Positions 10,346 to 23,341 of a DNA stretch of 64,000 nucleotides are shown in pieces. The DNA is taken from contig OX485806.1 of the NCBI GenBank assembly GCA_950295325.1, forward strand, positions 19,900,001-19,964,000, in the 5' to 3' direction. The stretch's first letter is position 1; every line of letters starts with the position of its first letter. Below the pieces are notes generated by a model. That model saw only the letters and a program-made list of their open reading frames with translations. It did not search any database and was not told the origin of the DNA. The position numbers were made by a program, and so were the translations under genes. This DNA comes from Polytrichum commune. Taxonomy: Eukaryota; Streptophyta; Polytrichopsida; Polytrichales; Polytrichaceae.

Positions 10346-12132
10346 AGGGGATCGAATGTTCCCATTCCTGCATCGAGGTGGCTAGCTATGATACGAAATC
10401 AGGAGTTAGACTTCCAGATATTCGACAGCCTGCCACCAGATCACACACAGACTTCTCCTGGCATGGACGCTGTAGCCTGTACTTTACATAAATGCACTTC
10501 TAGAATTGCGGGGCCGCCTCAAACACACTTCACATTTGAAATGGGCGGTCGTTAGGACATGATTCCATTTACATGCGTCGAGTCCAATCTTTTAATAATT
10601 GTAGATTGGACTTGATACATGTAAGTGGGATCATGTCACAATGACCAGCTGTGTCAAATGAGAAAAATGTGTGATTTTAGTAGTGAGGGATTTGTACGTA
10701 CGTATTATTGTTGGTTATAATTGTCAAGGGCTTAACTCTGGATTCATTTAATACTCGTGCAAGATGATTGCCAACTTTGCATATTGCATGTGGAGGAGTC
10801 AGGTTCTTATTAACTTAACCTACACCACCAATAGACTAGACTATGCAGAAGTCAAAAGACAAACTATGCTAATGAGTTTACATATATAACACATAAAAGA
10901 AAAGAAAAGAAAAAGCGGCGTCAAATAATTTGACGTGCATTTATTTCTCAGGTTGCGGTAGGTGGACTCTTGTTTGGAATTTTCATTTTATTGTTTATAC
11001 ACTATGTGGGTGGAGTACGGGGTCTTGTTTGTTGTTGAATCTTCTCTCATTCAGTGCAATGAGGTGTGTGAAATAATTGATGGCTATTTCGTGGATAGTT
11101 TTATTGGTAATTTGATTGGTGATTTTGGGATATGTAAGTTTCCAAGGGAGTTCTATATATGCTTCTTGTGTGTGTGGCTCCCCTTACTCCCACAGCAAAA
11201 ACCATGAGGGGTCTAACTTTTTGACCTTTGTGCCATTACTACATCTATTAATGCCATGCACTCGTCTTCTTTCGCTTGTACGAAATTTATCATATGTGAA
11301 GGTGAATTCAATCCTTTGGATGGTTAATAAGATCCGGCGTAGATATCAGTGCGTCGTTTTGTTTGCATGCAGCCTGTTGTATGCATTCGATACCTAGTCT
11401 TTTTGGCAAGGCATTCACAATCACATAGTGTTGCATGTGCGACAATGTGTAATGCCACCAACCAATCTTGGCTCTTGAGTGCGTAAAGAGAAGATTGAGC
11501 TCTCGTTTCCAAAAGCTCCGTAGGCAAACCTACCAGACTCCAAAACCCCTGAAGTAAAATGAGCGGTAGATCAACACGCATCAGGCTCATCCAGTGCGTA
11601 AAGATAAGATGGGCCTTTCATCTCGTTTTGAAAGGCTCCGCTCGCGACAAACAAAATTGTGAAGCAAAAAAACAGCAGTAATACTAGGTTGAGATGCATT
11701 GGGTGATGGTGAGAAGCGTCACCACAAACAGCACTACAGTACTGTAAGTTAGATCCACTGGAGATTGGACCAAATTAAAGGACTTCCTCAGCAACATTCA
11801 CAAGGGTGTGTAACGTGTGACACAGCCGCAGCTGGTGATGGGCTGTCAGTGAGGCTTGTGGGGCCTGCCAGGCCTTTAACTATGTGGTCTCTCTTCTTAA
11901 TAGAACGCATACATTTAAGTGGTCTCTGGTAAGTGGTCCTTTAATTGATATTTTAGCTCCGGGCATCCCACTTCTCATCCCATACACGGCAAAGCTTGTA
12001 AGTGGCTCGTTTTTTTAATCAGACCCTTAAATTTGATTGATGTGTGGTTTGGTGAGGATCAAAGAGCAAACGTACGTTCAAAAGAGAATGGATTGTGTCT
12101 CCAAATATCTATAACTACGTACTGTATACTTA
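10346..12132. other. Intergenic stretch without a recognised gene
   Basis: Open frames such as the one at 10962-11207 are low-complexity and resemble no family I know. From about 12010 the sequence matches 5816-5930, marking the left half of an older dispersed repeat that the next element interrupts. Confidence 0.5.
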
Positions 12133-12904
12133 GGGCCGGTTTACACTACGGTGGAGAAGGCCTCCGGTCGGTCAAGAATGCTTGGCCAAGACATGGTTAT
12201 ATGAGGCAAATGGTGGATGTGCCGGAGAAGAATTAAAGGCAATAAAATATTTCTTAAGGAGTCTTGACCGGTTGAAGTCTAAACACCTAGAGGAGAAGCT
12301 TAGCGGAGAAGTCCACCGGAGAAGTCCACCGGTGAAGAGAAGTTCACCTAATGGTGAAGATTTTTTGTGATAAAAAACCATAATTCTCTACATTCACATT
12401 GTATCAAAAGATTTCAACAAGAATTGTGTTCATAAGAATTGTGTAATATAATGTTCAATTTTATTCAAAAGATAATGAAAATTGCCAAATTGCCAATTGT
12501 CAAGTTTGGCCCATGTAGGAAATAAATGTCTCCTTGGGTGTTTAAGAATGAAGAGGGGGAAACCCATACACATTGGACAAAGCACTACTCTTTGGTATTA
12601 TTTAAGACATGCTCTCCTCTTAATCATCCTCATCAATTTCTCTCTTCTTATCTTTGATCTTCAATTATGGATAATCGAAGAAGAGAGATTTTGTGCTCTC
12701 TTATGATCTTTATGGTTTTGAAGTATTTTATCGTTTCAACTATGGCGATACCAAAAACCATCATGTATCACCATAATGCTTCAATTATGATGATGGCATA
12801 TGACCAATGAGGTCATCCTCATCTTGGCTACTACCAAACTAAAATTGTGAGTAACCAACCATTGCGAAAAAAAATTGCACAAAAAAATCGCTAAGGAGCT
12901 ACTA

Positions 12905-15153
12905 CGAGAGAGCTGACTAATCTTGTCTGGATTAGAGTCATGTCACAATAGGTTATGTCACTCCTATTGTAGAGTCATGTTATGTAGAATAGCGACAACA
13001 TACATCCCTGTCAAAGCAGGGTCTCGATAATTTTCATGGTATGTTACATTTCTCAGTACGTAACGCCTTTGTTAAGTAGAGATATGTAATAGTTCCAGTA
13101 CGATTGTATAGTTCTTTAGTATGCCTTTACGAAATCCTCATACACCCATTGTCTGTCATGGAATTTCACCTTAACCGCTTACTGTGTAATATATCAATTA
13201 CAACAATCTTCCAGCAGTGATCTATAACGGGCTACCTTGGTTCTTGGCTTCGCCTTCATTGGTTCCCTATTACCATTTCTCTTGGAAACGTCCCAGTATT
13301 ATTAGTTCACATGGTTTATAAAAGAACCAGTAGGTCGGGAGTTACCCGTGTCTATATCGCTCATATGGTCATAGTTTCACCATAGAGGTAAGACCCCTTT
13401 TTTTTTTTAAACCGTAATAATATATCTCTTCCCCCATTTTCCACCAGATATCAGAAATCCTTCGGATCTGCTTAAGCTTTATACCCTTCAATAGTATATA
13501 TCACTGATCAATTCTCAAATGATCATCTGTTCTTGATTGTTCATTTTGAGAAGATCAAGCTATGGGTGAACCATCATAATTGTATAGTTTGTAGGACCAT
13601 TTCTCAGAGAGTTACTGAGAATATCCAGGGTATGCTTATTTTCGGAATTACCCACATTCGAAAAACATTTCTATGGGGATATCACCAGAAATTCCGAAAA
13701 TCTGAGTATCTCTGAAATACTTTATACATCAGTATTCTTATCCAAAACACCACAAATATTGTAATCAGAAGTATATTTGGTATGAATATACTCAAAATTA
13801 GTGTCCTCAGCCACATATTCTAATGTCCAGTTCATAATTGTTCAGTAAGAAAGAGTATAGGTTGAAAAGTAGTTTTGAGACTTTTTACAACCACCATCTC
13901 CAAGTCCCTATCTCTCATTGTTACTGATAATCCGCAAAGACAAGCTGTATTAGTACTTCGGTAACTGAAGGCACATCAAACAGTTCAGCAGGAAATTATC
14001 TTGGGAACTCTCTGCAGCAGATGAGTTTTCATAGTATGTTCATATCTACTGACTGTCGTATATAGAAAAACAATCGCAGGTATCAGTCAGTTTGTAGAGT
14101 GATTTAGACTGTAATTATCAAGAAAGATAATTCTGATAATCAATTTTTTGGGTTTCAGAGAGAAGTTTCCAGAAAAATGTAGTGAGTAATCAATTTCTTC
14201 GAAAGGTGCACCGCACTTGTAGAAGAGGTCCTCACCTGTGCCCATGCTCCCCACAATTACAAGAAAAGTTAGTAGAGCGTACATCAGGTATCAACGGACC
14301 TCTTACTTGTTATCGATGTCAACAAGTGCTATACCTCTTTCTTGGAAATAGATAAAATTCAACATCATCTTCATATATATTTTTTGGGAAGATTGATATA
14401 TAACCTTACATCATTATTCATATATGTATAATATCATGTACACAGCAAGAATTCATGTGTCTATTATCCATCATGAGTATAAACTGTGTAGTTATACTAA
14501 ACATGGATTAACACCTTAAACTCGTCCTTGGATGAGTTAGATGTGCTCATCTTGCTGTAGCTGTAATTTCTTGAACTTATGAAGCTCTCAGTGAACAGTC
14601 TGTGATAGTTTGTGTCGGAACTAAACTCCCTCTCAAGAGAACTATTCTTCCACTTTACTACGCCCCTTAGATTCAGTCTGTGCTTGCTACAGAATATGTG
14701 CATGCTGCAGCTATCTTTAGGCATCACACCAGTTCAACTTAGTATTACTGTTTAGCAGAGTCCCAACTCAGAACAGCCATATCTCCGAAGAGCTGCTTCT
14801 CCGAACAACAATAGGTATCTCTGAGCAGAGCACTACTCAGCAGGTATCTGCACTATGTCCGCAAAATTCTGTAGTAGCAGATCAACGTCTATGTCTACTT
14901 GCTCAAGAGAGTCTCTATTCCTGTGTAGAAAGCTACTACAGAAGTAAGCATGTATAGAGCTCTCGGTGCTGTCTATTACTACGAGCTACATCACACACAG
15001 GAGGCGAGATTGTCAGGGATGCTAACCCGTCTGCACACCTAATTTTATATAGTAATTAAATTTCTTTTGACGGGCTGCCCGTAAGAAATTTTGTGTGTGG
15101 AGTTCGTAGATTCCAGTTTGAAAGAAAAAGAGAGAGAGAGAGAGAGAGAGAGA
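12905..15153. repeat. Internal direct repeat A of the 5.2-kb element
   Basis: It starts with GAGAGCTGACTAATCTTGTCT and ends after a GGGCTGCCCGT palindrome and a (GA)n run. It shares with repeat B the GACAACATACATCCC block and a nearly identical 65-base island at 14214-14285. On the minus strand there is a TATATAAAAT box near 15042-15050, then open frames ending in SKDEFKV (14497-14727) and one starting MYALLTFLVIVGSMGTGEDL (14087-14284). The function is unknown. Confidence 0.65.
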
Positions 15154-16991
15154 GCTGACTAATCTTGTCTTGATTATTGTCTTATCCTGTTAGGATATGT
15201 CATCACTATACAGGTAAGGTTAAGTTATGTAATGACAACATACATCCCTTGTTAGGGTCCCGGTAATCAAGTATATTACTCATTCTTCATATCTCATCCT
15301 TCCCCAAAAGAGGCTTGTCAGAAGAGTTTCACCTTTTTGGTATTATGTAGACTATACATAAGAATACATAATGTTATAAAGACTGAATTGATATAATTTC
15401 AACTGATCTAGTTAACTCATAACCAATAGAGAAGTCCTTTGTTTGTTGTTTACTGAAGTAGTCACCCCATCCTGTGAAATGGTTGTATATATACTCCGAA
15501 TAGGAAGTTGAATACCCTCATAGGTTAATACTCCCCATCATATTTCAAGTATGGAGATATATATGTATACATATCAATGTATAAATTTCTCATAGTTCCC
15601 AAATATTTTCAGAGAGCACTGGTTAGTCGAGAATCAGTACGATTCCAACTATTATTGCAAACTCCATATAAATAGTGTAGACATCTGTACATAAACAGTG
15701 GTCTAAATTACTCAGCATATAGTTTGGTCAGCACTTAATGAGGAGCCGAATTACTCATTTCTTAATATATGGCAGGTAAGTAGATATATAGATATATATC
15801 TTGATTACTAGGGAATCAATTTGATTTCAGCCACTTCAGTCCACTGTGGTCAGTAATGTGAACTTAATACATATTAAGTAATCCGACCTGCCCATCTCAC
15901 CATCTGGTCATCAATGAACATAAACTAACAGACAGCATACCAACATATAAGTATTTTTCCACTTGCACCAGAATCTTGATACCAAATCCTTTCAGGGTGC
16001 ACATTTTAAGCCAGTCAGAACCATGTAGCTTCAAGAGAGTATATCTGAGTATAATATGTATGACCGGTCACAGAGTTCTCTTAACTCCGTTTCTTTATTT
16101 TGTATAGGAAATCAAGAATTACTGATTTTATTTAGTTTACCATATACAATGGTGTGATAGAACTCATAATCGTATTCTTGATATCTTTATTGTATTCCTC
16201 AATTGCTTCATATAGAGCATAAGTTGAGGAACTACTAGAGAATGTAGTATTTAAAGAAAGTATGGTGTAAAAACAAGAAGTACTCCAAATCAATTTCAAG
16301 AGCATGAAATCTTTTAGAAATTGAGATGAGTGACCGGATCTTCGGAAGGCGTATACCGCTTGTAGAAGAGGTCCTCACCTGTGCCCATGCTCCCCACAAT
16401 TACAAGAAAAGTTAGTAGAGCGTACAACAGGTGTAAACGGACCTTCTTACTTGTTATCAATGTCAACAAGTTTCAACTCCTTCCTTAGATGTAGGAGGAT
16501 TTACACCAACTTTACAATTCTCAAAATCATACATATAGTACTTAGAAAGTAAAATGTCATAAGCACAATTTGTGTTACTCTCATATTGTATGTGCTATGT
16601 AAGTTTTTTAGAATTCAAGATCATCTTGCCACCTTGAACTCGTCAGAAGCAGAAGCATTGCCTGTCTTGTCCATCTTGAGGTTAGTACTGTGGTAATCAG
16701 ATATTACTGCAGTAAATTCTGTGAGCTCAGCAGTCTCTGTGCACGGAACTTGGTTACAGATCTACAGGTGAAGGATAACACTACTGTAGTGTTCTGTATA
16801 GCTATCCTGCAGAGTAGGTGTATGCAGAGATCAGTAGCTGTGACTTCGGATACAGAGTGACTGCTACAGAGTGAGGCTTAAACTGGTGCTTTGCCGCACT
16901 CTGGATCGTGTATAAATATCACTTTCTGCCTGCATATTTTTCGGGCAGCCCGTGATTGAGACCAGGAAATTCAAGAAGATCAAGAAAACAG

Positions 16992-17028
<37 letters not shown>
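15154..17028. repeat. Internal direct repeat B of the 5.2-kb element
   Basis: Diverged copy of A with the same order of landmarks: GCTGACTAATCTTGTCT, GACAACATACATCCC, the conserved island at 16360-16430, an ASDEFKV-type frame near 16640 (minus), a TATTTATA box near 16908, CGGGCAGCCCG and a terminal (GA)n run. Between landmarks the copies are largely unalignable by eye. Confidence 0.6.
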
Positions 17029-17615
17029 CTTGCCAACACCTTAGGTTTGAAAAAAACCAGATCTGAAATCTATGGTCCAAATCTGTTTTTGCAAATTATT
17101 TTTTTATTGAGTTGGGCTTCTCCGGAGGAGGAGTTTCTTGTCCGGCCTCAAGAGGCCGGAGAAGCCCAACTCCAAAAAGTGCCGCCATGTAGGCGGCCAT
17201 GTCATTTTATCATCCATAAGAAAAGTTCACCACCATTGTTTTCTTCACCTAGTGTAAACACCCACCGGTCAAGAGTTGCATTTTCAACCAATCACAATTG
17301 AGAAACACCCTTTTTTTCATGACCGGTGGACTTCTCCACCGTAGTGTAAACCGGATGTCAATAGTGAACACGATTGGGAGGACCGACGCATCGTGTTAAG
17401 AATTCAACAGACGTGCACTTCCAATAACCATAACTAAATCAGGGAGGTTCAATTTTCAATCCGGTTTTTGCACATGTTTCATCGTAGATTTGCTGATGTG
17501 ACGCGAGTTTTGTAGTGTAAATCTAGTCGGTAGAAGTCGGAGAACATGAAATACAAATCGAATAAACATCCAAATACCTTAATTAGTGCAAGATGATTGA
17601 CAAATGGCATGCCCA

Positions 17616-17797
17616 CACTTAGTGATGGGCATAGCAAGTGGATATATGGCTCCCACCAGTAAGGGGCATTTTTTCCATGGATTTTAGCCAACAATTAGTT
17701 GTAACATACTCAAATTTTGAGCATTCACTAGATAAAAGTGACGAAGAAATGCCCCTACTAGTGGGAGCCATCCATTGGCAATGCCCACTAATAAGTG
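17616..17797. mobile_element. MITE with ~55-bp terminal inverted repeats
   Basis: The left end reads CACTTAGTGATGGGCATAGC and TGGCTCCCACCAGTAAGGGG; the right end is its complement (CCCCTACTAGTGGGAGCCA, then GCCCACTAATAAGTG). No coding capacity. A TSD is not clear. Confidence 0.75.
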
Positions 17798-17799
17798 CG

Positions 17800-19002
17800 C
17801 AGCTAAATCCAAACCATGAGTTGCATCCATAGCATTTTTCCCTCATAAATTTTGGAGCTCATATAAAAGTCTTATTTGGATATTATTGAAGTGAAGATTT
17901 TTGAGCTCATTACGAGCATCTCCAATCATGGACGAGCCCGAATGGGTCACTACCATTGTCATTCTTGCTCATTTAAAGCAACCCTTGGGGTCCACATTGG
18001 AATTTATGGAGAATCCTCTCCTCCACCCGATGCTCCTCTTCCATGGGTCCATCTTCATTTCAAGTGACGGGTTAAAGTTTCTTTTGCCTTTCAATGTGAC
18101 AAACAACATGGAAAACTACCTTTCAAATGACAGGTTGAGAAAATCATAATCTTTCACACAAGATTGAAGATCAAATCATATTCTTTCAAAAATAAATGTT
18201 GAGGACTTTGAACTTCTTAGAATAATTAAGTTCAAACTAAAAACGCTTTGATTCCTCATGTTGCACCATAACTCAAATATTGCCCTCCAATCCATATTCT
18301 CCAACTCTATCCCACCTAATGATACTCGCATCAAAGTATCCAAAGTGTCCAACTTCAATGAAGCTCAGAAGTGGTTCTTGATAGCATTTTGTTTCTGAAA
18401 ATCCCCATTTACAAATTGCAATACTTGAGGAAATGACTAGTATTTTTTGCCGAAGTTTCATGAGATGTGGCCAATTGGTATGCCACTCATTGATGCCCCC
18501 ACTTTCCATGTCTCATACATTGTTTTGTTTTCACATTCTTGCCTCAAAGTTCTTACAAACTCAAGCAACTTAACTCTACTTCCATCACTTTCAACCGTTG
18601 TCAATCCAAATTTTATAATCAACTCTCCAACCATTGCTTTGACTTAGTTATATGAACTTCTTCATCACTTGGATAACACTATGGACTATAAATAAATAAA
18701 TAATTGATGCATTGAAACAAGTAAGTCTAGAAACCTTTCATTCAAGTTATCCACAATTGCTTGCACATATATAGCTCTCATCATCTTGCATTCTTCTAGT
18801 GTGACCTTTGAAGAAAAAAATGTTCATGACGCATAGGATGATATGTGCCTTCAATATCATCATTTGCCCTCCATCTTAATACACCATCCACCGAAGCTTG
18901 AGACAAAAATGGACCCAAGTTCTTGGCCGATCGTCCAAAGTTAGGTCTGTGACCACATAAAAAGTGTCTCTTCAAAATTCGATGAATCTGAAGTGGATCT
19001 AA
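17800..19002. other. No recognised gene
   Basis: AT-rich sequence with short chance frames. A minus frame at 18796-19026 (about 70 residues) has protein-like composition, but I cannot link it to a family. Confidence 0.4.
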
Positions 19003-19757
19003 TTGATGAAATATCAACCACGTCATATCCCATTCAAAGTCGAGTCTCTACGAGTTGCGGTGCAATCACGTCTCACTGATAGCCAATCATTGAGGAATAG
19101 GCTAACCACCTTAAAGGAGCTTGATGCTCGGGGGGGGGGGGGGGGGGTAGTCATTGGTTGGAGTAGCAATATACGTGCGAACAAATGATAGGGTATTTTA
19201 AAAACATGGGGGCTAAAAATTATAAATGGACTTAAGAGTAATATAGGGTATCAAAAATAGCACTGGACATCTTTAAAGTACTATAGGGTATGGAATAATA
19301 GGTAATTTGGAATTATAAGTAATGCAAGCCATTTTTCTATTAACCCAAAGTAGAAATTTACATAATGATAGCATGTGAAAAAAAATAAAAATTGAAAGTA
19401 ATACCCCCCTATAAAATAGTGGTTGTTCACACCTATATCCTTAACTTTTTAACACACTGCCCCCCCCCCCCCCCCCCGAGGCTTGATGAAACACGGAGGA
19501 GGGCGGCTCAACATATCGAGGCCATCCAAAGACAAAGGAAAATCACCTTCGACAAGCAACACAAGAAGAGGGCACTAAGGCCAGGTATGATGGTGATGAT
19601 TCAAGATGCAAGAAAGCTTGACTTCCCGGGTAAGTTTGATGCCCTGTGGTTGGGTCATACCTTGTTCGTGAATCATTTCCCAACAACTCTTTGCAATTGG
19701 AGACACTGAATGGGGAGAGCTTCCCAACCCGAACATCGGGAAGTAGGTGCAAGGAGT
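19003..19757 (+). pseudogene. Ty3/gypsy pol, 3' end (integrase tail), broken
   Basis: The frame 19003-19126 (VAVQSRLTDSQSLRNRL) resumes after a MITE at 19489 as DETRRRAAQHIEAIQRQRK, RPGMMVMIQDARKLDFPGK and FDALWLG. A frameshift near 19660 then moves to VRESFPNNSLQLETLNGESF and ends CKEYRA-stop at about 19757. This is the usual C-terminus of plant gypsy polyproteins (integrase and tail). The rest of pol upstream is not seen. It sits just before an LTR in the same orientation. Confidence 0.85.
19127..19480. mobile_element. hAT-like MITE with homopolymer (G/C) termini
   Basis: A 354-bp insertion in the gypsy pol frame. The 8-bp duplication GCTTGATG flanks it (19119-19126 and 19481-19488). Its termini are CTCG followed by G17 on the left and C17 followed by GAG on the right, an inverted repeat made almost wholly of one base. 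The interior is AT-rich and non-coding. The 8-bp TSD fits the hAT superfamily. Confidence 0.85.
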
Positions 19758-19825
19758 ATCGAGCATGATGTGACCCTTGCCGGCAAGCAAGAAATTCGGG
19801 ATCAATCCCAGATGGTCGCCAATTA

Positions 19826-21497
19826 TGTGAGCCCAAATAGTGTGGTCACATGCGTTGTTATGAGAAGAAGATGTTAGAATTAGGATTTGATGTTCTCAAC
19901 GATTATACAAAGCATAAAAAGAGTGCAAACTTCAGGCTTGGGTTAGATTTGTGTTTAGGGGTGATGGAGGGGGGTCTTGTTGGTCAAGGATTTAGGGGAG
20001 TTATTAAAACAATTAGCTAGTTAGGATGTTGGATTGATTAGTCAAGTTAGGAGCTGGGGTTTAGGTGTTCGAATTAGGATTGGTTGAGGTTCGGATAGGG
20101 GAGGGGAGGATTGTACCCTAGCTTTTCAAGGAGCTCGGATCGGACTGGCAGTTTTTTCTCTCTCGGCAGTTGAAGACGGCCAGGGGGGTTAGGCGTGTGG
20201 CTCTCTCTCTCGGAGGTGGCGGCAGAGGAATGAGGACGGGGAGAAGCTCGCTACTAAAATCCCCCGAGCGGCGGTAGCAGGAAGGACCAGGAGAGATGGG
20301 GGAGTGGAGATGAAGGAGTTGGGTGAGAGAGAAGGATGAAGCTACCAACTCGGGAAAACTGGGGAAGGTGGCTACACAGAGCTCAAGGTCGGAACAGGGG
20401 ATGTGTTGAAGCATAGGAGGAGGTGTGGTCGCCGCACATTGTTGAGTGCTACATGGAATCTGAGTCTAGCTCGGGTATGAACCAGCAGGCATCGGAGGCG
20501 ACTGTTTTCTCCTCGAGCCTGTGTTACTAACGAAATGAGGGTGACTGTTGAATGCTTCATGAGCACTGGGATGCAAACAAAAAAGGCAGCATTGTCGCAA
20601 AGGCGTGACAGCTACAGACTACTCGCCACCCTCAAACTGCTTGCCCAATTTTAGTCACGAGCTGATTGTGCTGATTCCAGGGATCATATCTCACTAAAAA
20701 CAAAATTCGCAGCGCACATCATCTCCCTTGAATTCAGGAGAGGAAGGAATCAGTGCACGGGAGGCAGCAATATCGGAGGGGGTGTCAACCTGTTCGGAAG
20801 AAAATGAAGAGCTGAAGGGCGCTGAAGTCGGCAATGCTGATGAGACTGGGAGGTTGGTCGAAGTGAATCGAACTTTGAAGTTAAGGCTGAGGGAAGAATT
20901 GGTTGGGCTGCGCTCCGGAGCAGTTCAGAGGCCTCAGGAGCTGGAGTGGTTGTCTGGTTCCTCTCTGTTGTAGTGTTTGGAGGCAGGAGGCAAGTGATCG
21001 GGGATGAGGAGCTGACGAGGGTGTTCTGATCGAACGCTGAGTGGAAGAGGCGAAGGAGATGCCCGAAATGGGCTGCTGGAGCAAGGTCATATCAACTGTT
21101 GTTAGGCATACATAGAATAAGGGGGGGGGGTGCTAGTTGTGATTTCTTTTTATTAGAATGGTGTGAGTGAGAGTAGGGTGGAGCTGCAACCTGGAATTGC
21201 CATGTCTCACAAGTGGCATGTGATTTCCAACATTCATGTGCCATCAACATTGTGGTGACTCACAGGTGAGGAAGCAGGAGTTAGCTAGGGTGGTGTGAGG
21301 TGATTGGGACTTTTCCACTAGCATTGGTGAATGTTAGTAAGTGGTTCTACCTTCATTATAAAGTGTGTGTGCAAGTTGACCTCATTCATTGGTGCGTAAT
21401 GGGGAATGGTGGAGACACCTGAAGTCATTTGGAGCATGTGAGTTCTGAGCTTCCATCCGGACTACGACGCAATAAGGGTGGGGGTTTAGGGCTGACA
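19826..21497 (+). mobile_element. Gypsy LTR (copy A, 3' LTR)
   Basis: Starts TGTGAGCCCAAATAG 69 bases after the pol stop and ends near GGACTACGACGCAATAAGGG...GGGCTGACA. The start and end match the other LTRs of the family at 23493-25074 (minus), 37527-39124 (minus) and 55855-57528 (plus). The shared start word is TGTGAGCCC, and ATAAAAAGAGTG follows within about 100 bases in three of the four. About 1.67 kb. Confidence 0.75.
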
Positions 21498-23340
21498 GGT
21501 TTGCATTTAGGTTTTAGGTTTTTCCAAAATTGGAGGTTCTTGGAGAGCTTGTCGGCTCCATTGAGTTTTTCCCCTCCAGATGTGGCTAAGCTAATGTGCT
21601 CTTGTCTTTGTGTGTTTGATGTAATTCTTTGAGTTACATCTTATGGATGAACAAGTGTTTAATGACTTTCTCATTCGAGAGTGAAAGTGGATTGTATATG
21701 TTATGAAGGCCTCTTTAATTCATGATTTATATTTGTATATGTAGTGGAGGCATTAATCACCTAAACATCAAGAAACCTAGTATAAATACATGAGTGCACT
21801 TTCTAACCTACCATAAGTACATAAACATCTATTTTTTTAATATTTTTTTTGTACATGAGGGGTCTAATTTTTTAATGAACCATGCACATCAATTAGGTTT
21901 GCAATGAAGAGTCCACCATCTAGCTCGAGGGTATGAGGGACCAAGAAACTTTGAAAGGATGAAAACTCTTCAAGGAGTCCTCCATGGTCCCTACATACCA
22001 ACAAGAGGATAATATTTCATGGACTACTCCAATATGAGTTGGGTCTAATGCAAGACAAGATGAGAATGGCAAGCAATTCAATTGCCATTGGCTCCTAGTT
22101 ATCGTTCATTGCCTTGGTGGTGACCCTATCTCAAGACCTTGGGATTCTCACCAAACACCTCTAAAGAAGGAGAAGGAGCTTTGGCTAAACTACGGGCCTT
22201 CATTTCCCAACACCTATTGAGGGGGTTGCACTAAAAACCTGCCCCCCATAGGTTTGTTGTTGATGCATCTTGATTTTGCCTCAACATGTTAATTCATGAT
22301 TTTTGACGCCGGTTCATGGTGATAATGGCAGGTGTAAATTTGTGACTATTTATGAGCAAAAGCTGGATAAAATAAGAAGAAGGTGCTATCATATCACTTA
22401 TTTTAAGATCAGAAACGTGCTGAAAATCTGCGTGCTACAGAATGCGTTGGAAACACCAAAGTCTTGAGATATTTACTTCAAATTGATGCTAACAAGTTTT
22501 TGTTCACAAAGTTTTTATTTTCTAGCCTTCGAGCAATTGAACAATTAGTGTTATTATGTGAAGAGACTTGGGCCTTTAGAGGTAAAACTTCATGACATGG
22601 TATGGTTTCAACTCTCCATAATGGTTACATATCAAGTACATGTTGCACAATCATGCATAAATATCAACACAACTCAACGAACTAAGAATTCTTCATTTTC
22701 TCTTATGTTGTTCTATGATGGTCAAATGGTCTTCTTTGTTCACATGAAAGAAAGAAAAGAAGACAACTCCGACGATGCCACAGAAGTGGATTACGATGTT
22801 GCTTCATTTTTGAGTTGGTCTAAGTCTATATGTAGTCCGGAATCAAGCAGTATGAGAATTAGAGGTGCCTCAAGACTAATGACTCCTTTCGAAGTTAACA
22901 CCTTGAACAAGCGAAGACAAGGCGGTTGGCACCTATATCCCCAAAGGGCAAACCCCTAGGTTTCCACATGGTTGGTTGAAAATATCCGGTTCACTTGGAT
23001 ACCCCCACTATGATTGGGTGGACTATATATCATAGGGTGCACTAGAGATCTAGTGCTAGGAAGGTCACCCATCTTAGTATTATTTTGAGGTCCTTAGGCA
23101 GCTTAAACCTCACAGTTCCCACAAGATCCAAGTTAAGGCCTTGAATTCCAAATTAAGAGACCCAAAGCTCAAATGAAAAATACAAAGAGGAAGATAGAAG
23201 CTAGAAAAGAAACAAATATGTCTATGTCTATAGACATATATATATATGAAAACCCTATATCAAGATTTAAATTTAAGAACTTATATAGATATAAGGACTA
23301 CCATTTTGGAGTGTCCATAGATTTTTTGGCAATTATACCT
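21498..23340. other. No recognised gene
   Basis: It contains a dispersed repeat piece near 21735-21800 that recurs near 46210-46275 (ATAAATACATGAGT and GGAGGCATT). The 133-codon frame at 22558-22959 matches no family I know and has no clear gene context. Confidence 0.4.
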
Positions 23341-23341
23341 G

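Larger units (their letters stand above)
12133..17354. mobile_element. 5.2-kb terminal-inverted-repeat element, non-autonomous
   Basis: The left end at 12136-12169 (CCGGTTTACACTACGGTGGA...) is the reverse complement of 17321-17354, with two mismatches in about 34 bases. TTA precedes GGGCCGG on the left, as for PIF/Harbinger elements, but the right flank does not match cleanly, so the superfamily is unsure. The terminal 250 bases on the left repeat GGAGAAG several times, as transposase-binding subterminal repeats do. No transposase is visible; the interior is two ~2-kb direct repeats. Confidence 0.8.

Noticed and set aside
12138-12160. CACTA (En/Spm) element, because the terminus contains CACTACGG
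   Set aside because: The inverted repeat extends eight bases outward of CACTA (CCGGTTTA), and no 3-bp direct duplication fits at the CACTA position.
15125-15160. (GA)n runs as LTR or gene borders
   Set aside because: Simple-sequence runs at the junction of two tandem units; they show no TG/CA ends or 5-bp duplications.
22558-22959. 133-codon frame as a host gene
   Set aside because: No recognisable domain, no splice or promoter context, and it lies among repeats.
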